Part shown: positions 25,641 to 38,600 of the stretch, in pieces
Layout of the letters: the number at the start of each line of letters is the position of its first letter
Numbering within the stretch: position 1 is the stretch's first letter
NCBI GenBank assembly: GCA_947846985.1
Contig: CANTUZ010000001.1
Location: 111,183,757 to 111,247,756 of the forward strand
From: Fratercula arctica
Taxonomy: Eukaryota > Chordata > Aves > Charadriiformes > Alcidae
DNA length: 64,000 nt
Direction of reading: 5' to 3'
Position numbers and translations under genes: made by a program
Notes under the pieces: model-generated
Seen by the model: only the letters and a program-made list of their open reading frames with translations
Database searches by the model: none
What the model was told of the DNA's origin: nothing

Positions 25641-28600
25641 ATAACTCAATGAATTGGCCTGCTGTTTTCTACATCAACTCCTTACTTATTACCTCGTGTC
25701 CTCTAAGGAGTCACACGAACTCTGCTATTTTAGGAAACTGTGAAGACACCTAAAGTCACACAGAGGAATACTCATGAGGCCTTTTCTGACAGGGGAGTGG
25801 AATACCGGGAAGGGAGAACATCAGATCTGTTTGGGAAAGAGTCAGGGTCACTCAGCTGTGAATAAAAGTTTTTGGCAAAGTTAACATTCAAACATTTAGT
25901 CATCAAACTATCATTGAAAGTCTTTTTATTCTCAATGGAGTATTCAGCAGGAATAAAGTGGAATAACTGTGGTTGACTTCACAGGCAGATGTGCTAACAG
26001 AGTGGATGATGGAGGGTAGGAATGTTGTTTACAAGTCAAATACATATAAAATTGTTTTTAGTTATCACCTCTGACTTTTATATACTGCTTGTCCATTTAA
26101 ACTATGAGGCAGTTACACTGTCTGAAAATAGGCAAATCCCACACAGATCAAGGCTTCTGTCACTAAAATAGTACAGCCACTCTAATAGAGGAAAAAACCC
26201 TCCATTTACTACAATCAACTTATTTTCCACCAACATACACGGCATTTTACCAAGTTCATAGTCCATTCATGTAGGCTTTCTCACAAATAGGGAAGAACAA
26301 CTGGTACTGCTACTAATTGCCAGGAACATATATGATGCTTTTCAGCCATACAAATGCTCGCTCCTTATACTTTTTTCCTGTAAATATCCAGGTAATTTCA
26401 AGAAACGAGAGACCAGACAAGCTAAGAAGAATATGGGAATAACCAAATACGTGAAGCAGTTGTGAACAACAGCAGTTATAAGTAGGAAGCTTGCCTTAGA
26501 TATTTTGGGAGAGAACTACAATCCACAGCAATCTCAAAATGTATCAAAAACTCCACAAGCAAGAAGTTCTGCACATGACAACTGCTACTTTCAGATCTGT
26601 CAGACTAGATTCAGTACCAGGTGCAAGCACAACTGAAATTGGCTGGAACTGCAATGCACTACTCTTCATCCCACTTTCAGGGCTGGAAAGCACCAAGCCC
26701 TAAAAAATCATTTCAAGGTCATTTTGCAACAGATGGGAGAATTACTGGAACTCAGGAGCTAGATCAGGCATTGCAGAAAAATATTTGATAGTGTATATTG
26801 CAGCTGGTACATGCAGAAGGCAATGTCGCAAGAGACTGTGCCAACATTTTCCCAAACTTTTAATTAAAATGAGGGCTTCAGACAATCTCATGTCTCTGTA
26901 TCACTACTAATTGTCAGACACTGACACTATTCTGAGAATATAATTAACCATCGATGAATAAGATACATGATAGCTTTTGCTTTCTGACTATAATTTGTTA
27001 CACAAAACCTCAGACGTTTCAGATTTCATTTTGCTAGATATTGCATATGACAAAGAAGGTATGCTTAAAATAATGTGAAGTTCTGCCTTCCAATTTGTTT
27101 TTCAATTTGCAGCTCTACAGCATGAATATGCAGAAAATAATTTCTCAGACTGCCTTGCTTCATTTGTGCAAGAGAGGTCCATATACCGCACAGGCTGTAT
27201 CTCAAAATTTCTCCTCTATTTCTGCACTCTTGCTTCAGGTTAAGAAAGAGTACTTTAAAAAGACAACAAAAATCCCTGGCAAACACAAACAAGTAGACTA
27301 AAAAATAAGATACGATGAAAGAAAACAACTAGTGGAATAACTTTAGAATCATTACAGTTGATTGTGGGTTTTGTTTGTTTTAGGAAGTCAAACAATCAAT
27401 GAATATGAACAAGTAAATTTATATCCCTTAATCATCAAGAGGTAAAAATAAAAGACCTTGCTTGTATTAAAGTCTTACTGATTCCCTCAGTTAAAACAGT
27501 TAATTCTCTAACTACCAATGTTCTTTCCGTATATCTGTGCATGTCAGGGGAGAAAACAGTTAAAGGCTACATCAGTGCCTTAAAATTCAATAAATAAATC
27601 CTTAGAATTATCATGAAAGTTATTCAAATGAGTATTTTCAAAGCTAAGGTCACTAAAAGCTTTTAGATCATTTCAGTCTATGTGAATATTTTAATTTGTC
27701 AATAGACCCAAGGAAGCAGGAAGTTGCACTTTAACACTCAATAGTATACATTAAGGTCAAGGTTAAAAACCCAACCCAGCAATAAGGATATCCTTAACAT
27801 AAAATATATAATTTCAGTTTCATTTAATGTGAAAAGATTGTATCAGTGGAGGCCAAAAATAGAGAATCGGAAAAAAACAGTACTGAGGGCAGGGGGAAAG
27901 GAGCATTTCGACATCTATTTTATTTTTTAACTAATTGGAAAGAACTACAGAAAGAGTAAATCTATAAAAGCTGAAATATGTTAAACAATTATATTTATCA
28001 ATAAACTGCATACTACTTTGCCAATGACACAGCATACTCTGCAATATTCCATTTAGCCTGCTTATTACTCAGTTCTGCTGGCGCACGAAGTACCAAAGTA
28101 CAAACACCACTGTTTTCATATAAATCCTAATTATTGGTGTGGTGCAAAAATATTAGTTACTAGGACATACATTGATACCTAGTTACATTTTACAGCAAAA
28201 TTCAGTCAAGTCAGATGCCTTAGAAAAGACTGACAAAACATTTTGAATGATGAGTTATTAAAAATGGTTTTTCTTCTTCCCACCCCAAATCTAAGTTTTA
28301 CATCCAACTACAACCAAAGTTGTTACCAAACAATCAACAAATGACTTTGTACATAAAAGGGCACGAGGATCTGACAGGTGTTGAAATGTGTGTGCAGCAC
28401 TTAATTTACATCTTGCAAAGAGATGATAAGACATAAGCAAAATTAAAAGTTTATAGAAGCATTGAAAAAGCCCACAACTTCTATAAAACATACCTCACAG
28501 AAGACTATTAGGAGAATACTACAGCAGAGACGTAAATAGAAATAAAACTGTGGTAAAAGGAGTCTATTTGTACAATGACAAAGTGGTTAACAACTTGTTA

Positions 28601-29806
28601 TTAGAAAGGTTGATTACGTGGAAAGTTATGTACATTTCATATATTTGTTAACAATCCAGAACAGAGCAAGCAGTGAAATGGAAAGATTAGATTATAATCA
28701 TTATTTAAATCAGTCATATTACAAAGAACAGGGTTTTTTTGTGCATTTTTCTATAGAGTTTTCTAGGTGTGTCTGATGATTTTGAAATCCGGCCCTCGGC
28801 AGCAGTACTAAATAAGCCTGAACCATCATCTGTTCATCAAGAAAATTTTCCAGTGAAATGCCTACAAAGCTTCCTCTTCATCCAAGGTTCTTTGCTCCAG
28901 GAATTTCATATCTCCCTTCTTCTCATTTACAATGTCACTTTGAATATTTCTTTTATTAGGTGATGTTTCTAGAATGGATCATGTCACATCTAATCTTCTA
29001 TTTTTGTAACACATTTGTGAGCTATTTAAGCTTGACTTGAACAGCATAATTATTGCATGTGATTTCACTTTGTCATAGCCCATTGGGCATGTTCTGCTGA
29101 CAATGTTTGCTTACACACCTGGAGGGACGTACATCTGTCATTAAAAAAAAAAAATTTCTTTGAAGTTTATGGTGGAGGAGGAACTAAATTTTTTTTGAAA
29201 CAAGAAACTTAAGTCTTGTGCATTATAGAAAGAGAATAAGATATCTCATAAACAATAGGAAAATAACCTTTATGAGTTTATTGGGGTGGCATCGTATGTT
29301 TTTTTGTAAAGAAATATGAAAGGAAGACTTCTACTCTGATATTAGAAACTTCAGCTAAGACTAAAGCAACTCCCAAGGATAACTGATTACCCAAGAACTG
29401 GGATGTAAACTGCTATTTAAAATAAAACACCGTTGTTTTATTGTAAAATGGCAGATGGAGATATTTACTGTAACTTTTGTTCTTTCTTACTTGGAGTTAG
29501 GTTTTCCAGACTTTTTTCCCCAATTACTTTTACTTGGTGTCCTTTTACTAGCATTTTACCTCTATGTGGTGCTTGTGGCATCTTCTGGGGGGTTGGCTGA
29601 AGGTGGTCTGTGAATTGGATTGCTGAAGGACATAAAAGAAAGTTAATGTGACCCACACTGGTGGGTTTCTTTCTGACCCCGAAGTGCCACTGCCATGCCA
29701 CAGTTATGCTGCAAAAGCGCATTTGCTGCTTTGCTTGTCACATGCCTTATCTTCCACACGCTCCTAGCAAATTGCATCTTCACATTTTGTGGCATTTTTT
29801 TCTGTC

Positions 29807-29864
29807 TTGAATGACTCGCAGTCACCATCTAAGAGTTGAATGACTCGCAGTCACCATCTAAGAG
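29807..29864. repeat. Perfect tandem duplication of a 29-bp unit
   Basis: Two identical copies of a unit beginning TTGAATGACTCGCAGTCACC lie at 29807-29835 and 29836-29864 with no mismatch. Identity between the copies suggests a recent duplication within intron 15. Confidence 0.95.
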
Positions 29865-31410
29865 TCTAAATGTGAAATATACATTCCAAATTACAGTTAA
29901 TTGGCTTGCAAAAGTTAAGTTAGTGGTAGATAATTAAGTTGCTCTCCAATCACCAAAGCAAGATATTCGAATTGGATACACGAAGCAAGAAGTCTGGAAG
30001 CATTAATTTGCTACATAACCTTCAGGAATGAAACCTTAGAGCCTTAGTTTCTTTGTGTGCAAATGAGCGTAGGTACTTACCCACACTACAAAGGCATTGT
30101 CACACAGATACTTTTAAAAAAAACCCAACATGTTCCCAAGATCCTTTACACCAAGCATGATGAAAGCACAACAATGCTCTCATGAAATGAAACTATTTTA
30201 AAACAAGCAAACGAGATAAATGCCTATACCCTGAATACAATGAAATACGGTGAATGTGAGTAAGAGAGAGATAGAGACAGACATAATAAAAGTGACAAAA
30301 ATTCTCAGGAGTTTAGATCTCATGATAGATGTTAAGATGTGACACTAGAAATTGATGTCTCTGTTCTGTCACGGAAGAGGAACGGCCCACACAAATCAGT
30401 GCAGATACTCCATTTTCATAGCCTATTAAGATTACAAGTGTAACTTATTTACAGGCATTTATGTGGATAAATAAAGCTATGCATAGATACACACACTCCT
30501 TCACACATGTATGTTTTAGATCTGACAATCTAGTCAGCAATATAAGCATTCCCAGAACCCTTTCAGTGAGCTCTGCTTAATTTGTGGCCTTTTTGAATCT
30601 TATTCTGTTGTGCTTGTGAACATATACATATGTAAATACATACATAGAGAATGGGAAATACGTGTATATATGTATACATATACAAAGAATGGGAAGAATG
30701 ATATTTTAAAATTGTTAATTGTGGTAAGTGATTATGATTTCAAGAGTAAATAAGAAAGGTAGAATTTTTACTAATCACCATCTCAGCTAACAGAAATTGC
30801 ATACAAGGATATGCTTCCCACTTCATCTGAACTGATTCGTGGGAAAGTACTTATCCATTATTCATATAACTTCAGGACTGGAAATTCTTGAAATTCTTGA
30901 TGTGAACAGAGAAACTCTGTTCCATTTTGCAAAGTTTTTCTGTAAACTGAGGAGAAAGCCAGTCGGTAAACACATGATTTGTTCTAATTCGTGTTTGTGG
31001 AGTTAAGCAAGTGATTTTAAGCAAGCAACACAAGATTCAGTTTCTACAGAACTTTACATCACAAAGCAAGCATCAAGGTGGAGTTTCTCAAACATGCAAA
31101 AAAGGCAAATGATGATATTAAAAATGACAATTCAAAAGCACATTAGAAGGTTTTCATGCAAGTTGGCAAGGAATGATGTGTGCCAGACACTGCAAGAGTG
31201 CATGCAAATTTAAATGTAATGTCAAAAGAGGAAAACCAGTTAAGATTATAGGTCATAATCAAATCATAACATTGTCATCTCTACTGTATTCATACAAAGG
31301 CTAATTACAGAAAATAAATTAACCTCACCTCCAAAATACTCCTAGAAGAGACTCCATATTTGTCAAAAAATTTCAAAAGTTATAAGAATACAAAAAAAAA
31401 TCTTACTTAC

Positions 31411-31528
31411 CATAAGTGAATTAGGTCGATAATTGTGAGGATATTCTTCAGAGAAGTACTCTGTACTATGGTCCAGCCTTTGATGCCCTCCATATTCTGC
31501 AGCATCAGAATCCAGAAGGATTTTATAC
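31411..31528 (-). CDS. GBE1: GBE1 exon 15 (C-terminal beta domain)
   Basis: On the minus strand the exon encodes Y-K-I-L-L then [20 protein letters not shown], ending P-N-S-L-M. This is the conserved C-terminal beta-domain segment of glycogen branching enzyme; human has an almost identical [17 protein letters not shown] block. The donor is canonical (ATG followed by GTAAGTAAG) and leaves phase 0, fitting the GTG start of the exon at 20960. The upstream side is unusual. To complete the lysine codon begun by exon 14 with AA, this exon must supply one G at 31528, so the intron would end in AA. If the boundary is one base lower (31527), the intron ends in AG and the donor starts with TA. The protein is the same either way. 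About 39-40 residues. Confidence 0.95.
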
Positions 31529-31541
31529 TTAAAAAATTACT

Positions 31542-31550
31542 ATTAAGGAA
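31542..31550 (-). promoter_or_regulatory. GBE1: U12-type branch site of GBE1 intron 14
   Basis: The minus strand reads TTCCTTAAT, matching the U12 branch consensus TTCCTTRAY at every position. The likely branch A lies 14 nt upstream of the 3' splice junction, within or near the short spacing typical of U12 introns. There is only a short T run between them. Confidence 0.75.
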
Positions 31551-34500
31551 CTATGCCAAGTTACTGTTAAATGGGAAATAAATCAAAGCAAAAAAACCTA
31601 GAAGAACTGCTGTAACATAATTCATTCTAATATATTCAATATAAAGCAAAAATAATAATAAAAATTTAAGAAAACTAAGAGTGGAATAATATACAGAACA
31701 TATAGAAGCTGTATGACATTTTGTCTTGAAAATTTCATCTTAGAATAGTGATTCCTAGTAAAGAAAGTACCTTCCAGTATCTTCTGGAATCTTCCATGAA
31801 TAAGTTTATAGTATTACAGTAGATATGCACAGCACCTTATGTAATAAACTAGATTAAAAGTGTACTGCTAAATAAAAATGAGTGGATTTGAATTACATTT
31901 AAGAAGTTACATAATTGTGACTGTCAAAATCAATCGGTGTTTAGCAATATTTTGCAGTCTGTCAGAATCTGATCAAGTGTTAATGAGAAAAGCATATAGT
32001 TTTACAGAAGAAAACCCCACAACTCCTTTGAGAATTTTTCAGAAAAGAGTTTGAATTATTATGGCACAGAGGAACAAAAGAAAGCTTATATTTAATAGAA
32101 GACCTTTTAAGAGACAAACATTCCGATTGCATTTGTTAAAATGAGGTAAGTTATTTAACAAAGCTTAACAATGAGTTGGAATACCTCTACAGATACCTAA
32201 AGGATTCAAATAGATTTAGTAAAAAAAAAAAAAAGACAAAATAATGTTGAAAGAAGAGAATCACTAAATCACAAAATAAATAGGGAAATAAAGAGCTAAC
32301 ACATATTCAAAAGTCAAGGTCTTCTTATTTGGGACAACAAATAGAATGTTTTAATTTTATGATTATTTCAGTACATTTGAATTTCTTGTTTGGACGTAAT
32401 TAAAACATCCTTTTCCCTCCTGAAACTACAACAGAAAGCCTCAGTCTCCACTCCCCACCGCCCAAAACACACAGAGAGGGAAATAACAGTGCTGTATAAT
32501 CCACCATCTGCTTCCTTAATTTTAAGCCACGGAAGATCTTATTTTGCCAGAGCTTGTATTTAATAGATTTAGGGAAGACTGAAGCAACACTCAAGTCAGT
32601 AGTTCTCAAATTGCTCTTGTGCTTCTGTGTTTGCTCAACCTTTTGAGAATAGACCTGCTCAAAAATCTCAGGATTTTGATATTAACAGAACTGTTTTTAT
32701 TTAAGTCTTATTTAAGTCTTTTTACACTGCTCTCTTTCTATCAGCTGAATTTAGGAAGTTCCCCAACTGCCAGTCTTACTGATTTAGATCTCTGAGCACA
32801 AAAAAGTCCGAAGCATGACATAACACAAAAAGTTGCCTAAACTAAAAGTTTACTCTGAGATATTTCTGTTTAGAAGATTGCACAGGTTTTGCTGACAGCA
32901 GGCAAAGAAGAAAAATAGAGGCACATGAGGAAAAAAAGCAAAGCTGTCAATTAGCTACCAATTCACTAATGTTAAGAAATCCATTCCCCACAAGTATTTG
33001 CAGCAAAATGAGAGAAAGGTCCAGAACTGCCAAGTTAGTTGTTGATTTCTAAAGGGCAGGTGCCCAGAAGGAGAAACAACAGATCACCACATTTGCTGGC
33101 AAAATCTTTGTTTGCTACTTTAAAAAAAAAAAGTTTGTGGGGTTTTTTTTTTTTTTAAAGTTAGGAAAATTATACTTTGCCAGCCTTAGTCATCAATGCC
33201 TTATATGTGCACACCTCCCTCACCCTTTATTTTATAAACATATTCAAATTACCATTTGTTTGTTGTCATGTACTACATACAAAAATACAAACTAGAAATT
33301 CTAGTTGCTTTCTCCCGTGCCCTTTCAAACCCAGCATCAGCAATGGCTGCTACCGTTCCACTGTATATTTTATTAACATGGCAGGAGAATGTCTCCCTCA
33401 AGCATTTCACTCTCTGCTTCTGTGATCTACACTATACATTAAATTTAATAATTTACCAATGTTGCTGAAAGACCTGACATCTCTAATGATTCCTTTAAAA
33501 CTATTTACAGTAAATGCAATTGTTATGGCTACGCTAATTTTAAAACAATTTATCCCATTTCCTCAATCCAGGCTATAAAAGTATGTCTAGAAGTGCTCTC
33601 TAGCAAAACAGTGAATATTCACCGCCTCTCCACACCTCGCAACATAGCATATTTGGCATAAATACTGTTAACTAGATCCTGAATAATTGGGTCAAAAAGA
33701 CTTTTAAGATCTTCACAAATTAGATACTTCTCAGGGAAAAATAACTAGTTTGGTAAACATGCCCATTTGCCTTCCAACTTAAACCTCACAGAAAAGCCGC
33801 TTTTCACATTTCAGAGTTTTATGAGCATCTAGGTTTTTGAAGATTACTTTCATGAAAACATTAAACAGTTGTGCATTTTAATTAAGCACATAATAGAAAT
33901 ATTTGCAGCAGGGTCTCTTTTGTTTCAGTGACAGAGTGCTAGAAATACTAACCTGTACTCTGATTGAAAAAAAGCGTAATTTCTGTTCAGTTTGATGCGC
34001 TGACTAAATTTCCTAACCACTACAGCAGAGGAGAGTAGCAAAAGCAATGAACTCTTGTATAGATAGAGCTGGAAATGGAAAGGCTGTCATTATCTACCAC
34101 ATTAATTACTGAATTACTATGCTTTTATGATGTTTTGAAATACATATTTTAAACACAAGTTTGTTATTTAATCTTATACATGTTTAATGACACATAAAAC
34201 ACCACTAAGTAAATGCAAATCATAAAATAGGATAATTCATATTTTGTTCCTCAACCCTTTCTATTGACTAAAGAATCCAAGTGCTGTATGTGGGGTGATG
34301 GTCCAACATAGTTAAAAGCTTTGCGGAAGAGCAGATAAGAATTTCAACTGACCAGTTGTAAATCAGTGTAAGGCTTACTGACTATTTATACAGAAACTAC
34401 TCTTTTCTGTATGGTCTGGTTTGACTCGCATAAACACCTACCACAAACCAAATACATTCAAATAATACTAAGTACATTGGGCCCTCTGTATTATATATGA

Positions 34501-35454
34501 AAGCCCTATTACACAGATTACCTATGTGACAAGTTACTCATGAGGTTAGAAAGTCTGGACATAAGTGACCAAGACTGGGCATGTAGGAAGGGTAACCAAA
34601 CACATACAGAACGACTGTAGGTGATCCTGATGGTTTCATCTTCATCTTTTCATGATCTGTTTTAAAACATCAGGATTAGGAGCAGTTATAGTTTTGATTT
34701 TACCCTACAATGAAATTCTTAAGCATCCATACTTCTGGTTCTCTGGTGCTTTCCAGGCATGCCCCTAGAGCATGGGTGTGTATGTAAATATTTATTTTAT
34801 TTTTAACTCATATGTAAACCAGCTCTCATTTTTTCACTGCACTTCTCTATATAAAAAAGAATGCCTAATAAATATTTCATTTTTATCCCTTGCTACCATT
34901 TTTTGGTTCTGGCAACACGGATGGGAGAAAGATAAAAAGTACAGAACCAAAAAGGATCAAAAATGGCGCTGAAACACTTAATTTTTGTCACTTTCAGAAA
35001 GTGAGTTTAGGCTAGAAAGAAGCATATGAACACCAGAAAACACGGGAACACTTTGAAAAGCTTCTGATCCTGTAAGGAGTCTTGGGATCAGCTGGCTGTC
35101 CTGAACCAGTTATAGTGGTAATGACAGGAACATTGGCATGATCCAATGCATAACCCAGCTGTAAGTCTTAACCATATGACAAGACTAAATTTACTCATTC
35201 TCACTACATCTATGTGGATTAAAAGATTTACTCACAAAAGTAACAGCTAAGGTACCCCTGGATGCTTTGTTTAGGATGTCCAGAGAAAGCTTTGGGTGTT
35301 TTTGCTTTGTATAAATGGAACAACTTTCCCATAAAGCCTTTTTCAGTGTTTCCTAAGGAAAATCCTTTACAGAAGGATCTACAGTATATATGCCGTCATA
35401 GCTGCATACAGCATACAAAAGACTGGGATCATAGGGATGGGAAAAACAATGACG

Positions 35455-35665
35455 CAGTCTGGAAGGAACCTCTGGAAGTCAGCTGCAGGGTCAGACCGGA
35501 TTGCTCAGGGCTTTATCCAGTAAGGTCTTGAAAACGTCCAAAGACAGAGACCGCACAACCCCTCTGGGTAACCTGTTCCAACACTTGCTTGACATCAGCA
35601 CTTTGGGCAAGTTTTTCTTAGGAAAGGCATGATCTCTGCTATTAGGCCTGCAGCTGGGAAAGCAG
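35455..35665 (-). mobile_element. Old CR1 3'-region fragment in intron 14
   Basis: The plus strand shows GGAAGGAACCTCTGGAAGTC, then a block ending GCTCAGGGCTTTATCCAG, then CTGGGTAACCTGTTCCAACA: the reverse complement of CR1. The minus-strand frame includes CWNRLPRGVVRSLSLDVFKT, a CR1 pol C-terminal signature. It is more diverged than the other copies, so it is probably an older subfamily. Confidence 0.8.
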
Positions 35666-38600
35666 TACCAAGATTGCAATAATCCCCATCCCCGATGAAT
35701 ACTCCAGTTCATCTTTTAGATTGGATTTACCGGCACCGTGATGTTTTCCCAACAGCAAAAGGTTATGTGGTAGAGAATGCTATTCATTGCCTGTTTTTCA
35801 AAAATATGTAGAAAAGCTGTTGGAAAGAGTGTCCAGATAGAGAGGTCACCAGGATGACAATGAAGATAACACATAACTTCCACGTACAAAGGCATTAGCT
35901 GGTTTGAGAAGTCAAAGGCAACAGTAATAAGCCAGGGCCAAAGGAATATATTCACCCTACAGAAAGTAAGAACAGGTCTGTCCTGGAAACAATTTTCATT
36001 GACAAAATACTACCTCCAAAATAAAAGAAGATATTTTGGCAATAAGTGAAGACAAGAAACAAAACAAGAAAAACAAAAGCTGGTCACACCAACAGCTGTA
36101 GAACTGACAATTGTTATTCTCAAGATGGATTGAAAGAAAGGGAAAGGATACCAAAGACCTGCAATTTCTCAAAGAAATCAATTTGTAAAAAAAACAAGCT
36201 ATGGGCATAAACATAATTTATGAATTATTAATATGCACACAGAACACGAAATGTAGCCACAGATCAATATGGCTAATTAATGGAGTTTTCATTCACCTCA
36301 TATCTTAGAAAGAAGCCTAAAGAAAGTGGAAACTAGATTTTCAAGCTAAGCATAAAAGAATACAAAGACAATAATACAGAAGCTAAAGGGACACAGTATA
36401 TGCTGTAAGACACATTAAGGAAAACAAGAACTCAGTCAAACACACCATAAACACAGAGAAGATGAAGGAAAGTACAGCTGCAAGGAGGACTGTAAAGAGC
36501 CTGAACTGGTTAGGCCCCCTTTTTTTTAATAATTCTTGAATTTCACTGAAAAAACTAGCATAATTAATTTAAAGATGAAGGGTACCTCTGTTCCTCCTCT
36601 CCACACACTCTTAATTCTGGAGAATACTAAAGGGTCAACCTACTATTGAGTAAAAGCATATTAGAGAGTATTTAGATGAATTTTCTAATTAAATTAAACA
36701 CCTCATCCTGATGAACGTCAGCTCAGGATATTTAGAAGATAATTGAAGCCATTTAGCACTCAACTCAAAGCACAGAACTGAGTAGAAGGGGGGCACTGTA
36801 CCTTTTTTCTTCAACCAAATATGGATGCTTTTTGCTTAAACCAAATGGAAATTTAGAGATATGTAAATCCATAGCAGTTGGTAATCATGAACATAAAATG
36901 CTGATTTACTTTCGTGCAGAGATAACAAGTCTTGTTAAAAAAAAAAGTGGGGGGGAAATACACAATTTAGCTTCATTTTAATGAGACTTCCAACACTGCA
37001 GAAAAATTGTTTAACAAAAACCTGCCTGGGATGTTATACAAGAGAAAGGATTTATTGCTGAAATCTTTAAGTCCCTTTTCCTGTTCTTTCTCCCTCCTTT
37101 CAGCCATGTTCCTTTTGTATAGAGGAAAGAAGCTTTCCATATTGAATTTTTACTGAAGACAAGCCTTGGAATCACCCCACGGAAATGACTAGCTAGTATT
37201 GAAAAAAGAAAAATGGAAACTTATGAATGGTTTCCCTGTTAACATTCAAAACTGTACCTATAATCAGAGAAATAGAGACATCTGACCCAGATGTTGATTA
37301 TTCAACTATCTCAAAACTGAAGCAAATTAGTCAGAAATAATTTCTTAGCTCAAGCTGCCTGTTTCTCATGAAAAGGCTTCTGAAAGAGCATAATTTATGA
37401 AGAAAATTCCAGCATGAGCATAAAAATGTTGTCCTTTTTCCTTTACGTAATGAAACAGAAATTGGGCAATAGCATATGCCGCTCTAATGGTTACACAGAA
37501 TCGCAGTGCTGGAAATCTGTGCTTTTTCCTACACAGATCGAAGATCCATTCCCACATTAGTGTGCTATATTTCTTACTCACACCTATTAACCTTAATGTA
37601 TCAACTACCTTGATAGAATTTGGCATTTGGCTGATCGTAAATTAAGTCCTTTGTCTCCACGTGCTGGATACCCCCTGAATTCTAACAGGCAAGGACAGCT
37701 ACATAACTGCACTTCAAAGCAGCCTCTTTGCCTTCAGCAATCGCATGCCAGTGACTCATTCAAGTGACCTTATTTGCTCATTAGAAGCTCTAGGTGCAGG
37801 TTGCAAATGTCAGAGAGCCTGAATCAATGTTTTTTTTTTTTTATTCAAAAAAAGTATATTTTTGCAGGATTTTGATGACGATGTTTGTGATACCTCAGGT
37901 CTCATCTAGTTATTTGCTTATGAAAACTCTGACTTCAAATGTATTTATTCACCCTAAATTCATGCCAACAAAAAGCATATGACTCTGGTATTCATTCACT
38001 CTAGCATTACAATGCTTTGCTATGTTATGCCATGTAAAAATGGCAACATTTTTAACAAAGTAGCCATTTCTTCCCATGACATTTTTTTTACTGCTTGCAC
38101 TTTAGCAATATATGACAACACGAAATGTCAAGATACAAATAGAGGTAAGCCAGTAGCGATTCATATTGCTCAACAACATTTACAGACTTCCATGCTCATA
38201 TACAAAATCAAGGTCTCAGACCTTGAACGTCTCACACTAGGGTACATCATCTTAGGAGAACAAGAAGTAGAATGGAGCAACCCAGCGTCAAGGGAAATAA
38301 ATCAAGGGAGAAGACTGCAGTATAGAAGGGAAGGAAAAACTGACTCCAAGTCACAGCTTGGACTCCTGACTCCAAGTCATATAGCTTTTGACTGGCTGAC
38401 TGTTCACAAAAAGACTTTCCAAACCAAGTGGGACCAGAAAGACTCTAATGTCTACTGACTACCACTTTCTTATAGAAGTACAATAAGGTTTGCTACCCCA
38501 ACAGCCTACAAATAAAGAACATCTGAAAGAATAATGATATTTTCCATGAGATTAGAACAGAGGAACGAACACCTACAAAAACTTAGGCCAGAGAGACAGG

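Larger units (their letters stand above)
20961..31410 (-). other. GBE1: GBE1 intron 15 (about 10.4 kb)
   Basis: The intron has a canonical donor, GTAAGT, directly below 31411, and a CTAG acceptor at 20961-20964. Contents: a 16-bp palindrome at 22480-22495, a perfect hairpin at 24595-24615, an old CR1 fragment near 25565-25640, an exon-like block at 29491-29622, a 29-bp tandem duplication at 29807-29864, and TA/CATA-rich microsatellites near 25060-25090 and 30620-30685. The rest shows nothing I can name. Confidence 0.85.

Noticed and set aside
29395..29415. Minus-strand GTTTACATCCCA (V-Y-I-P) as a possible GBE1 last exon
   Set aside because: It stops three codons later and has no acceptor in the right phase. 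The true last exon, with a full VYIPSRVA match and TGA, is at 20960-20904.
37979..38458. 159-codon plus-strand open frame in intron 14
   Set aside because: No recognisable domain or promoter. Codon content looks like translated AT-rich intron. Kept only as a note in the intron entry.
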